Shown here: positions 32,255 through 44,110 of the stretch, piece by piece
Layout: each line of letters opens with the position of its first letter
Numbering within the stretch: the first letter of the stretch is position 1
Source: Linum tenue
Lineage: Eukaryota; Streptophyta; Magnoliopsida; Malpighiales; Linaceae
Assembly: GCA_946122785.1 (NCBI GenBank)
Contig: CAMGYJ010000002.1
Coordinates: 60,723,703 to 60,787,702 of the forward strand
Direction of reading: 5' to 3'
Length of the DNA: 64,000 nucleotides
Position numbers and translations under genes: made by a program
The notes under the pieces: generated by a model
The model's input: the letters and a program-made list of their open reading frames with translations, nothing else
What the model was told of the DNA's origin: nothing
Database searches by the model: none

Positions 32255-34251
32255 ATTTACCTTTTCTCTTTCACTTAATAAGTCTAGTCTTGAACATTTT
32301 CAGTTTTAGTTTTCAGGTATCTAAGTTACTGCATAAATATTTTTCAATACTTTTTTCAAATAAACTAGTTTAATTGAAAACTAGATTTGTGCTCAGTCCG
32401 TTGGCCGGATGCATTTTTTATCAATGATAGTACGACAAAAATAATTATTTAATGCATCTAAACTATCTAATTATTGGAAAATTGAAAGTTTATATGCAAC
32501 ATAATTTTCCCATAGTATAATTTATTTCATCCCAGCCATAAACATTCTATGAGATTCAGTTTTTCTCTCCATCATCAAGCCTCTCTTACTTTTTCCCAAA
32601 TCATCATTATCTCCATCATCAAATCCACTAAACCCTAAAGAAAAAAATTCGATGATAAAATATTTGAAAGTGCGAAGCACCATTTTCAAGTAGTAAAATT
32701 TACCTCATCCTTGTTATCAACATTTTGAGGTTACTCTTCTTCATCGTCCCTTATCTTGAAAACTATTCACTTATATAGTTAAAAAAATATAATTCATGGG
32801 CTTGATTTTAAACTTTAAATTTCCCTCACTCGTGGGGGATGAAGTGGTGGAGGTCCTCCTCTTCCTTCACTATCTTATAATAGCTTTTTAGTAGGTATAT
32901 ACATTGCCCCTAATATTAGAGAAAGCATTAGCATCTGAATATAATGACTCGTGCTCAAGATAAAAAAATCCGAGCTCTTCAATTCTTTCAATCCAATCTC
33001 AAAACCATTGGCAGAACAAACTGTTCAATTTGGAATCAAGATTAATTTTAAAAATAGGAACATGAAAGTTTACATTGAGATTTTGGACAATAATATCTTT
33101 AAGAGCTCGATTCTGCTATCATATTGGACAAATGAGTTGGTGAGTTTCTAGACTTTTAGGGACAACTTGATTCTCATGTCATCGGATAATATTTGCATAT
33201 ATCAAGAAATACATTTTTTAGAGAAATTTGCAGTTTAGGTTCAAGTCTGCATAGCTCAAGTATGAACCACAACAGTTTGTATGAGGAAGCTTTTGAAAAA
33301 TTCAATTATTGAGTATGCTTAAAACATATATTATCCAAGTTAAAATAATAATATAATTATAAACCAACAATAATCTACAATACGTATCCTAATACAATTT
33401 GAACACGGATAATTATAATAATATTTAATAAAATAATGAAAATATTAATAGTTTAAAACATGGCTAACTATAATCTACATTACATTACATCCATTAGAAA
33501 GCTAGCCTAAAAGACGAACAACCCTTCCGCATTGTGCACAGAAGCAAAAAAATTGAATTGGGTAGGTGGTGATATAGAATCTCCTTATATTGTTTGTAGG
33601 ATGAGTGACCAATCACGTCAGAATCATGGTACTACTCCGATAAAAATTAAAGGGGAAAAAATTAAAGTCTTTTCATGAGAGAGAATGAACGCTGATGTAG
33701 CGGATGGTGATTGAATTATCCATGGTTACTCACCACAAGATTATGCATGAGAACTACTCTCGGTATTTCGGAAGTTTCGGCCGTTGACTAATTTGGAAAG
33801 GAAAGCCGACCAAGTGTTTGTATTACTTTACGTTCACGAAGATTTAAAAAGGGTTCTTTTTTCCCCGTAGCTTATAAGGCGAATAAAACGACATTTTCCT
33901 AGTCACTGAATGGGAAATGCAAGATTAACTGACATCTTTCTTTGGGGGCAAAAAAAAGAAAGACATGAATGAAACCGACACTTGACCTAACCTTTGCCTC
34001 CTATACTTGGGCACAGCCTCAAATTGGGTAGGCCAAACCGCAGGAATAACTCTCCACTGTTCCTTTCCATGCAAACATTATTCTAATCATTCAGTGATAA
34101 GCTTCAAACACTAAAGTTGTCCTGAATATCGGCTATACCATCATTGCATTCTAAATGGAAATGTCGGTTCACGGAGTTCCCAGAGTTCAATTATTGCTGC
34201 TGAAACGATAGATCAGTATAATTGTAACCAAAATTAACCTCAAAAGATTAA
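32255..34251. other. Intergenic, no gene seen
   Basis: AT-rich. The frame at 32951-33151 has no recognisable domain. No RNA gene or repeat end found. Confidence 0.5.
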
Positions 34252-34555
34252 TCTAATTTGATATGATTTTGAAGTGGATTGTCTGTCATATCTCTGGTGT
34301 ATATGTCTATATATGTTTAGATTTTTCTGGCTAGTTTGGTCTGTAATCTTATTTTTTATTAGATTGGATTAGGGTTCGACCATCTGAAGAAGTACGTACT
34401 ATATATTTCTCAATTCATCTGTAATTTGTATCTCTTCAACGGTAATAAAACTGGCTTTCTCAACTTTGGACTAGATAAAATACATTATGTTAGTAAACCA
34501 CATAACATATGTATTCTTTACTTTCTTGCATTATCGATTCTCGGTTCGTTTTAAC
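34252..34555 (+). repeat. Old solo LTR related to copia 2
   Basis: Diverged copy of the copia 2 LTR: tttgatatgattttgaagtgg at the start, then tttggtctgtaatctt, agattggattagg, ctgtaatttgtatctcttc, aaaactggctttctc and cattatcgattc in the same order as in the LTR at 49223. No internal region is attached. Ends are approximate. Confidence 0.55.
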
Positions 34556-35938
34556 ACTAATGATAATACGAGATAATAAGATTTATCACAAGTGGAGTTA
34601 GACTCTTCCATCGCTAATTATCAGATGAAAAAGAACGGCATCAACATCATGTTCATTCCCCTTAAAAATAAGTTGGTTTCTATCATGTCTAAGGTTTCAA
34701 GTCAAAACGTGGAAAACCGACAGAAGCAAAGATGTATAGAGAATGTGCCTTGCAACACTCATTTTCAATAAAAGATTTTTTCATATCGTTTACTTTTTTT
34801 TTTTTTTTGGTAATCTTCTTATCGTTTACTTAAAACAATCGTTAAAATTTTCAGTTATTATAATATTATCTACTGAACTTGATCATTATAACCTCTAACC
34901 AAATTTATCATATTATTTACTACACTTTTGGGTGTTTGATTTCAAATAAAATGCATATGATTTAGTTCTAGAGAATATATTGCTATAATATTTATCATAT
35001 TTACTGGAATTTTTGGGTGTATTACAATATATGAATATAAATATATAGGTGGGCAAGTGAGAAAGATTATAAATTTCATATTGATCTAACAGATAAATAT
35101 TGTAGAAATTAGACAATATATGAAGGAAAAATAATATGCATGATCAATATCCATAATCCGTAATTAATAGTTGAATGGGAAAATAAAATAAAATAAAATA
35201 AAATAAAATAGGGAATTTATAACCCAGCAAGGGGCTGCATGGGAAAGTCCCGAGAAACCAGTGGTCAAAAATGGTAAAGGGAAACCTGTACAGAAAGGGA
35301 AACAAAAGATGGTGCATGCTAGCTAGGGTTTTGTTTGGTTTTTTGTTTCTTTGTTGCTATCTTATTTATTTAATTTCAAAATCTCCCCATAAAATTATTT
35401 CTGGGTTGTGAACACTGAGCAAGCAAGTGCATGTGCTTTGGTGCATGGAAAGATGAGTCCTACAAAAAAAATAATTATTATTTAAACAGGTTGGGTGAAG
35501 TTTTTTTTTTTTTTTTTTGCAAAAAAGAGGGGAAAGAATCCAAAGAAAGGGTCAAGAAACAAAGAAAGAAACCGTGCAAATATGATTAAAATAATGCCTA
35601 CTGTGACGTATTTGTTACTTGGCCAAATGGGTTTGCAAAAATTTGGCTTGAACTTGGAACGGCATCTATGGCGACGATCGGTACGTAGCCTACTGTAAAA
35701 ATTCTTTTGTTTGTTCGCCTGTTTCTAGGCTTTTTACTATTATTATTCTTCTTTTCCATTAGGGTTTCTTATTTTATGGAGATGTGCAGGAAAGGAAGCA
35801 GATAAACCAACCGACTTTCGATCAAGATCTGCTGTCCCTTTCTGTGGGTGTGGATGGTCATGAGTTTGTGTGCAACTGCTGAAGCATGCAGCTAGCTACC
35901 TGCTGCATGTCTATAGATAATTACATAAACATATGTCT
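34556..35938. other. Intergenic, no gene seen
   Basis: Contains an (AAAAT)n microsatellite at about 35177-35210 and a T run of 18 near 35501. No credible gene. Confidence 0.5.
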
Positions 35939-35943
35939 ATCTT

Positions 35944-36049
35944 TGTTGATATGACTTAAATCGGACTATTAGCCGCTACGACTGGTAATCGGGATTCTTG
36001 CTTTGTCGATTCCTGCAATTTCCCGATCCGTAGCAGCGCGTTTATAACA
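35944..36049 (+). mobile_element. 106-bp collapsed solo LTR of the copia 2 family
   Basis: The first ~55 bases match the start of the copia 2 LTR (tgttgatatgact, ccgctacgactggtaatcgg) and the last ~50 match its end (ttgctttgtcgattc, gcagcgcgtttataaca); the ~300 bases between are gone. It is flanked by a perfect 5-bp target duplication ATCTT (35939-35943 and 36050-36054), so both true LTR termini are preserved. Confidence 0.92.
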
Positions 36050-36054
36050 ATCTT

Positions 36055-36796
36055 TCTATAAGCCTCCAACTGAGACAAAAGATTGCGAGCTAGAGACCAG
36101 CTTGGAGTTCAACGCTATATGTTTTCTGATTCTCGATCTTTTAGGAATATGATCTAATGGTTGGGGAATTATAGCTACAGGCCTGGTGATGTTCTATCAG
36201 AAAAGTTAGTAGTTGTGGTTTAGTGGTTAGCTGTTATAGAACTTTGATTAAGTGTTGATAGAACGGGACATCCTCTATAACTTAAAAGAAAATTATAATA
36301 CATGAATGGTTCATAACTGAATTTATCACTATTGAAAAATAAATTCAAAATCATATATCATCTATCACCAAAAGTTATACCAAATATCATTCAAATTGTC
36401 AACTAAAGGAATCATAAAATTTATTAAATTCAATTTAGTATGGGCTTAGTAATTTATGTTGAATGGTCCTATTATATGTTAAACTATTTTTTTCCTAAAA
36501 TTTTTTGTGGTTAAAATAGTGAACTTGTCAATCTGGGGCGATTCAACTGATTAAGCGGTTCAACTAATTACAACTACAATTTTGGTTCGGTTTTTATACC
36601 AAGCAAATAACTATTAGTTACAATTATGCTTATTGTAACTAATTCAAAAGCACAAATTCAAAAAAGATTATTATCGATACAAGAATCTGACATATACTTG
36701 TCCAATATCAGTTAATTTCAATAACTCAAGTTATTGGTAGAAATTTTGATTAGTAATTTTTGAAGTCTTCTAGTAATTTTACAATTCTTTAAAACA
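36055..36796. other. Intergenic, no gene seen
   Basis: AT-rich, no credible frame. Confidence 0.5.
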
Positions 36797-37043
36797 TTGG
36801 TGCTTTAGTTTTTTCTTTTATGGTACAACTTCAAGTTGTACCTTTAACGTTTTGGTACAACTTTAGGTTGTACATATACTCTTTTGTAAAATTCCTTTAT
36901 GGTACAAACTAAAGTTGTACATTTATGTTATGGTACAACTTGAAATTGTACCACAACATAAATGTTAAATTCTCTTATGGTACAACTTCAACTTGTCCTT
37001 TTAACATTATCATACAACTTCAAATTGTATTTTAAAGCACTAA
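36797..37043. mobile_element. MITE built from GGTACAAC palindromes
   Basis: About 247 bp. Ends ttggtgcttta and taaagcactaa are near-inverted repeats. Inside are repeated imperfect palindromes of the form ggtacaacttnaagttgtac (for example 36823-36841 and 36855-36873). A related element lies at 39443. No target duplication could be read with confidence. Confidence 0.6.
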
Positions 37044-37522
37044 TCATTTAAATCATAATAGAAGTGCTGAAAGCACGTAAAATTTCAGAAAAGAGAGTGT
37101 TTTGGGCATTGCAAGAGAACGCTATAAGGTACATTAATATCGGATTCCCGTCCAACAGATTTACTTATTGGAAGAATTGATTCTTGCATTTGTTATAAAA
37201 TAAGGAGGCTTATCAATTGAAAAGTTATTTGTCGAGGTAGATTCCAATTACCCTTTAAACTCAAAGTTAGCTATAGAGAATGTTGTCTTGTACAAAACTT
37301 TAATCTCGGTTAACGAATTTTTATATGAGGTGTGTAATGTGTATTATATCATTCTTGGTTAATAACTCCTAACTTAATCACTCTCTCTTTTTGCAATTGT
37401 ACTATTCCTTTTACCATATATAATTTTTCGGTTAGAATGAAACATTTTTTTACCAGTACAGAATGGAACTTGAATTAGATTAAATATTAAAAAAAAATGT
37501 CAAACCGTACATATATAATATA

Positions 37523-38283
37523 GGTATGCCTGTGGTGACATGTATGTCACCGTAATTTGTACTTTTCGGTCGACTTAATCCTAATAGAGGTCGACTGAAT
37601 ACACTAATGTGGGCACCCTGATGACTTATCACGGTCGACCTTTAAAATGTAGTGGTCGACCGTTTGTAGTTTAAGTTGTCATTGTTGGTCGACCACAATA
37701 AAACATCGGTCGCCCTTTTCATTGGCGTCAGAAGCAAAATGGCCGACCATAAAGGTATATAGGTCGACCACTTGATGGCGGTCATTAACAAAATGGTCGA
37801 CCATTTACAGAATGAGGTCTACCAGATAGAAGGGAAGTGTTGTATCCATTTATCCATCACCATTTGACGTAAAATGAAGATCAAGAGTGTTGGTTTCGCG
37901 GTCAACCGAATATGGTACGAGATCGATCGAATGCAGAAAAATCAACCTATGCCCTATATCTTTTTGCTTATATATGTCGATGTGGGTGGTTCTTTTGCTC
38001 GTACAAATTACGTTTCAAACCAACAGAATCAGTTATAAATAATGATAGCAAGAACTCATAACTTTATAACATAACAACTAAACACACTAACAAGAATTAC
38101 AATAAAACACAAATCATAATTGTTCACACATAACTAAAATCTAAAACCACATAATATCAATTCACAATCCATTTTAACACTTAACAACAAAAACTGAAAC
38201 GACATATTAGGTCGACCTAATCCTATATAAAGTCAACCTAAAAGTGCAAGTTACGATAACATGCATATCACCATAGCAAAGTC
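37523..38283. mobile_element. TIR element of the GGTCGACC family
   Basis: Left end taggtatgcctgtggtgaca; right end, in reverse, taggactttgctatggtgat; a symmetrical gtgacatgtatgtcac string follows each end. The interior carries about a dozen GGTCGACC or one-base variants. The ends match those of the foldback at 40852-41940. About 761 bp, no coding capacity. Confidence 0.65.
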
Positions 38284-39442
38284 CTATATTAATATATTGT
38301 CCTCATATATATTTCTTTGATCACTTCTTATAGTTGACTCTTCCATGTCGGTTACAAATAGTTTAAACACGAGAGTTAAAAAGTATAACGTAGGTAGAAA
38401 AATAATATACAATTGTATATTTACCTTTAAGTTTTAGGTTGTTGGTGTCTTATTGCTCTCAAAAGTATACTAGCATTGATTATAAAGTTTAATACTTTAA
38501 AATTGTTTGAAATACAAAAATTTAGAGTGATTATACTAGTACCCAATATATATTTGTCAAAAGTTCGTCAACTTCAAATTTCCGATAATTGATTCTTGAA
38601 ATGATATTAATATCAGATCTTATGATAATTGAAACCTGGTTTATATGGATTATGTAAAATTTTAATTTTGGTTACTTTGGTATGAGGTACATTTCTAATA
38701 TCATTCTCTTCTGAGGGAAAGAGTAAAAGACCACCTAATTCATTTGCTCTTTCCTTTCTTTAACTCTTTCCTTTTTGTAGGGGTAACATCATCCTCATCT
38801 TATCTTTTATCCTTTTCATGTTTCGGGGAGGATGAAACTCAAATCAGATTGAATATTAAAGTAGTGTCAGACCGTAGACTATATATATAAATATATTATC
38901 CCGTTCAGTGCTTCCATCCTTTCTTTTACTCTTTTGCATGTCAGTTAGAACTGGTTTGAACACGAGCGTTAAAAGGTTGTAACGTAAATAGACCAATAAA
39001 TTAATCACAGTTCTCCCTCATTTTCCTTATACATGTACATTTGTATGCTTTTAGGTTGTTGCCTTGTTGGTGTCTTGTTCGCTTGCTATCAAAAGTTCTT
39101 GAGCCTCTCTTCTATTGCATGAGCACTGCTGAAAGTATTTAGCTGGTTTGATCACAACAAACGATAACAAAACTTGACGAGAAACAAAAAGGAGCCTCGT
39201 CTCTTTTAGTAGTTGGCGGGCTGCACCTTGTTGGTCCACGTCCAGAATGTTGGGCTTTTCTGCATTCTCACTTGGGCTTTGACCTCCTTGACGTGAAGCC
39301 CGAATTCCATGGTTTGTCTTTGTCGCACTAAGCACATCTTACAGGCAGCTTCCCTCATTCTTTAATTATCATTTGGGTAGGATCTACATTGTGTATTATT
39401 GTCCTTGTTAACATGAGCACTTCTACTATATTATATAGTATT
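38284..39442. other. Intergenic, no gene seen
   Basis: AT-rich, includes two similar stretches near 38330-38460 and 38930-39070 (taaaaagtataacgtaggta / taaaaggttgtaacgtaaat, then ttttaggttgttgg...tgtctt), probably pieces of a duplicated old element. The frame at 39051-39335 has no domain. Confidence 0.45.
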
Positions 39443-39696
39443 GGTGCTTCAATGTACAACTTTAGATTGTACCATAATAATAAATATATAAATTTAGGTT
39501 GTACCATAAAAGAATTTGTATCATTATGTTATGATCAACTTTACAACTTGAAGTTGTACCATCACATAAAGGTACAAGTTCAAGTTGTACCATAAAAGAA
39601 TTTGCACAAAAAGTATAGGTACAATTTGAAGTTGTACAATAACGTTAAATGTACAATTTCAAGTTGTACCATAAAAACAAAAACATATAGTACCAA
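39443..39696. mobile_element. Second MITE with GTACAAC palindromes
   Basis: Ends ttggtgcttcaatg and, in reverse, attggtactatatg. The interior repeats gtacaacttgaagttgtacc-type palindromes, for example around 39542-39581. Same family as 36797-37043. Confidence 0.55.
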
Positions 39697-40087
39697 TACT
39701 ATATACCATTGTAAAATTCCTCTTGTTAACATAGATATCAATATCATTCATACAATTCTAAATAGATAATAAAAAAAGATGAATACCCTAATACGGCCCC
39801 AACTGATTTTTATAAATGATGAGCATGTTTTATCCGGTCTTTGAGTTGACGATCAATATTAACAATCAATTTAATTGACCGTTAATGACCCAGCACAAAT
39901 AAATGATGTGGCTGCTACATATCCGCCATGTCAGTCAAAATAATTATTATCAAAATCCATTTATTTAAATCATAAAAAGTTGAGGAAAAACTATCAATAA
40001 AATTAATCGTATGGATAAGGCACAACCCCTTCCACACCAATGTCTTCTTTATCGGTCGGAATTATCTTAGTGTGAGAATTATCACAA

Positions 40088-40580
40088 TAGGAATGGCGAC
40101 GGGTCGGGTCGTGCCGAATTCGGGTACTGCACATTCATAACTCTACCCAAAGTAATTCGAATTTTATACATACCTATAGTAATACAAGAATGGGGTAGAA
40201 TAATAACTTCTCTTTGTAACTTTAACCAACTTGTTAATAATTACCCATATACTTACATTATATAAGTAAAAAATTACACAAATAAAGTACTATAACAAAA
40301 AGATTAGTTAAAAACAATACTATTTCATAAAAATATTATATATCTATGATAAATATGAAAGATAATGAAAAATTAATCATTAAAAAATATACATATACAA
40401 GTGTATAATCGTGCGAGTTTGTGTTGGATAGCGAGAAAACCATGCCCACTCATCACCCTTAATATTTGAGTTTGGATTTTACCCATACCCAATTAAAAAT
40501 CCTTTGTCTTCAGGTTTTACCCAACTGATTAAATCAAATTTGGCCAGGTATCCACGAGTACAATTATTTTTGCCATCTCT
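40088..40580. mobile_element. Candidate old hAT-like element
   Basis: Left end taggaatggcgacgggtcgg and right end, in reverse, agagatggcaaaaataat, with tacccaa/ttgggta phrases inside, resembling the hAT MITE style seen at 13509. The flanking 8-bp site is not clean. Confidence 0.38.
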
Positions 40581-40664
40581 CACAAACATGGTTTTTTGCA
40601 TTAAAAAGAGGATTGGAAAATGTAAACATTGTAGTCGCAAGAAAAAAGAACTTAGATTTTGGGA

Positions 40665-40809
40665 ATTTTTTTTTTTTTGCATGAACCTATTACAGTGTGT
40701 TACTAGAGCGGTGGAGGAAGGGGGAATGAATGTCGTCCCTAGGATTCGAACCTAGGGGCTCTAGGCTGAAAACCAACTGCAAGACCACTAACCCACGACC
40801 TCGTTCGCG
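40665..40809 (-). mobile_element. tRNA-derived SINE
   Basis: 145 bp on the minus strand with A-box-like gggttagtggtcttgcag and perfect B box GGTTCGAATCC (about 40742-40752). It ends in a 13-A tail (T run at 40666-40678) and is flanked by a 10-bp target duplication with one mismatch (GATTTTGGGA at 40655, GATTTTGGAA at 40810). Cloverleaf pairing is absent, so it is not a tRNA gene. Confidence 0.85.
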
Positions 40810-40851
40810 GATTTTGGAAAGTTTTGCACGATGCAAATGAAAAATATAAGT

Positions 40852-41940
40852 TTGGGTGTGCCTACAGTGACATGCATGTCACGGTGACTTGCACTTTCCG
40901 GTCGACCTCAGTTAGGATTAGGTCGACCTCATTTAGAATTCGGTCGACCTCATATAGGATATGGTCGACCTCATTTAGGATTCGGTCGACCTCATATAGG
41001 ATCAGGTCGACCTAATCTGTTGTTTCAGTGTAAAAACAGTTCATGGTGCCTACTTTGGATATTCATATCATACAATTGGCTAGATGGAAATTGAAGACTA
41101 ATGACTTGTTTTGAAGCTGGAGTGTCCCTCTACATATTGAAGTGATTGAGAGCTCGATAGGAAGTCCAGAAGACCATTTTTGAACCTCATCAAAAGGCTA
41201 TGCCAAAACTGGGAAACTGCCTGGTAATGGCTAAGTCTGGAAACGTGTTTGTGAAGCTTATTTTGGAGCTCAATTCGAGAAGCATGAATGCGAGTCGAGT
41301 CCAGGAGCCTCTACCACGTTAAATTAGGTACGTTTTTATACAAATTCAAGGCATTGGATGAAAGATTGGATATCTGTAAGGCTTCAAACAAAAGGGTGGA
41401 AGTTGCTACGAAGGCTGTTTTCTGGCAGACTTCGAGCACAAGCAAGCTGCCAGAAAAACAACCTTCGTAGCAATTTCGAGCCTTTTGTTTGAAGCCTTAA
41501 AGATATTCAATCTTTCATCCAATGCCTTTCCTTTGTATAAAAAAATACGTAATTTAACGTGGTAGAGGCCCCTGGACTTGACTTGCATCCATGCTTCTCA
41601 AATTGAGCTCCAAAGTAGGCTTGACAAACACGTTGCCAGACTTAGCCATTTTCAGGCAGTTTCCCAGTTTTGGCATAACCTTTTGGTCAGGTTCAAAAAT
41701 GGTCTTCTGGACTTTCTATTAAGCTCCCAAGTACTTTAATGTGTAGAGGGACACTTCAGCTTCAAAACAAGCCTTTAATCTCCAATTTCCATCTAGCCAA
41801 TTGTAAGATATGAATATCCAAAGTAGGCACCATGAAACTGTTTTTACACTGAAACAACAGATTAGGTCGACCTGATCCTATATGAGATCGACCGAAAAGT
41901 GCATGTCACGGTGACATGTCACCGTAGCAAAGTCCTAAAA
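40852..41940. mobile_element. 1.1-kb foldback (long inverted repeat) element
   Basis: Two arms, about 40852-41428 and 41447-41940, are inverted copies at roughly nine bases in ten by eye, separated by an 18-base loop (41429-41446). The innermost stem reads ctacgaaggctgttttctgg against its complement. Outer ends (gtgacatgcatgtcac, then gcactttccggtcgacc) match the element at 37523. Flanks ataagttt and aaaagttt could be a decayed 8-bp target duplication. A transcript would fold into one very long hairpin. Confidence 0.85.
40900..41012 (+). repeat. 21-bp tandem repeat, GGTCGACC-led
   Basis: Five exact-length 21-bp units start at 40900, 40921, 40942, 40963 and 40984, each ggtcgacctca followed by ttaggat-like bases, then a partial unit at 41005. 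The opposite arm of the foldback has only about one unit, so the array expanded after the arms formed. Confidence 0.95.
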
Positions 41941-42445
41941 GTTTTAATAATCATTAATTTCCACATCATATATGTAACCGTAAAAGATAATAGTTGATTG
42001 TCCCATAAATTCGGTATTTAACCATATAATTGCCACAACACACTTAATATAATGGTGTGTCGTTTATAATAAACTGATATATATACAAATTTTTTATTCC
42101 TAAGATAATGTACAACTTCTTTTGTTTTGAATACATGTATTCTTGAATTGCATGGACAAGATACAAATCACTAGTTAAATTATTATCCTTTTTGAATTTT
42201 GAACATGAATAAAATATCACTAGCAGAAGCAAATTCAACACTGAAATCAAACAAGAAAAAAAAAAAAAGACAAGGCACCAAATTTACATGAAAACCCCCA
42301 AAGCGGAGGGAGAAAATCCATATGCTAGCCAAACTACTAAATTTATTGTGATCAAGAAAAAATCTTAAGAGTACCAAGTTGTGTAATAAGTAGAAAACTT
42401 ACAACATAAAGAAAAATCACACCAAGAAGATATTGCACAATTTAA

Positions 42446-42924
42446 GAGGTCGTTTGCTTGTGAGATTTTAAAAAATAAAAGATTAGGGTAAAATCTTGGA
42501 TTTTGAAATTGAAGAATTATGTTGGATTTTGCTATTGGATTTGTGTTGGATTTTAGAAATTGCATGTTTGCTTGTTGGATTTCAAAATGGATTTTACTAT
42601 ATTGGATTTATGGGTTAAATGATGAGTTTACCTTCTTTTCCTTCTTTTTATCTTTAATAAAGTATTTTTGTTTTATTTGTTAAGGATACTTTGGTAATTT
42701 CATAATTAGTGGGGTCCATAGATTTTGGCACTTCTCAAAATCTTACTTCATGAGGTAAGATTTTATAATCCGTGGGGTCCACGGATTTTGAGCAAAAGAA
42801 TATCCCACATTTGTGGGCTCCACGAATTTAGGTCAACTTCATTTTTATCAACAAACATGGATTTAGACCATAATCCAACACATGAGATTTTGAGGCAAAA
42901 TCCCTCATCAAAACAAACGACCTC
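42446..42924. mobile_element. TIR MITE (GAGGTCGTTTG ends)
   Basis: 479 bp beginning gaggtcgtttgcttgtgaga and ending, in reverse, gaggtcgtttgttttgatga. AATTTA lies next to both ends (42439-42444 and 42925-42930) as a probable target duplication. The interior repeats ttggattttgaaat-like phrases in inverted order. Superfamily (hAT or Harbinger) is not settled. Confidence 0.75.
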
Positions 42925-42930
42925 AATTTA

Positions 42931-44110
42931 TGGTCTTATAGAGTGGCTTATGAGATTTCCATGGAATTGTAAATGACATTTTTAATGCAAGTGAAACCTA
43001 CATAATTAATTAAAGCGGTAACTCATATAACTACAAGTTTTGTACTAAATTTGATGCATTAATACCATCATAAAACACCACTACTTCATAATCTATGCAT
43101 TTACTAAATCAATTTGTGAAATCATGCATAATTATACAAAGCGAGGTAAGAAAGCCATTGTTAAGCTGGAAATTTTGCTTGGCATGAGGTTAGAATGCTA
43201 ACACCGAATTTGTTATTATGGTGCTAATACTAGTTTCAACCATTAAATATATTTCATTTGGATAATTTTTTTATTTTAATGGGTTCGCCATAATTAATGC
43301 CAATCTTTAAAGGGAGGGACACTGTTGTCATTTTTAAAAATTAAGAGAGGCACGCACATGTGTCGTTACTCATTTATTCCGCATCCTACGCCTCACCACA
43401 AGTATTCTGAAGTAGACCACAAAATGCATATCAGAAACACAATAAACCACACTACAAATAACATAAAGTAGATAAAAAAAATCTTATAAAGCAAACGAGA
43501 ACCTCAATACACTACAAATTCATAAAACATACCTGAAAATACAAAGCAGACCATTAGTTTTTAATGCAAACTATAAACTTCAAAAAGCATATCACAAGTC
43601 CTGAAATAGAAACTTTATAAAACATACCACAAAATCCCTGAAGCAGACCAAAAACCTAATAAAGCATACTACAAAAAATTTCTTAAAGCGAACTAGAAAG
43701 CTCATAAAACAGGCCACAAGCTTCTTAAACCAGACTCGTCCCATTCTCAACTCGTTTTTGCCAAAATTATATATAAATTTTATTGAGATGACTTATAATT
43801 AACTTTTATTGTCTCATATTTTAGTTATAATGAAGTTGTAAATAGGTAACAACCACTATTTCTCAAATAATTTAACAACACTAATCATGTTATAGTTATT
43901 TCTAAATTTTTAATTGATAAATTAATATTTCTAATGTTTTCTCTTTAATGAATGCAATTGTTTAAAAAAGTGATTAATTCGTGCCTTAAATTGAGTGTGT
44001 TTCCTCATAATTTCCTGACATTAGTTGCTTATTTGCTAATAGTTTAGTGATTATGAAATCAGTAGGAAGAGTAGTGGGACTCGCCGCCGGCACCAGTACT
44101 TGTCTTTGCA
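42931..44110. other. Intergenic, no gene seen
   Basis: AT-rich. Around 43400-43720 a loose repeat of aaagcagacca / aaaacataccac phrases recurs every ~40-60 bases. No coding frame. Confidence 0.45.

Noticed and set aside
40690..40809. tRNA gene on the minus strand
   Set aside because: Has A- and B-box-like strings but no acceptor or anticodon pairing; A tail and target duplication show a SINE.
40824..41015. Repeat protein with RIRSTS units
   Set aside because: The repeats are the translation of a 21-bp non-coding tandem array in a transposon arm.
41288..41588. Two similar ~60-residue frames on opposite strands
   Set aside because: They are the two arms of the foldback; similarity follows from the inverted repeat, and each is closed by nearby stops.
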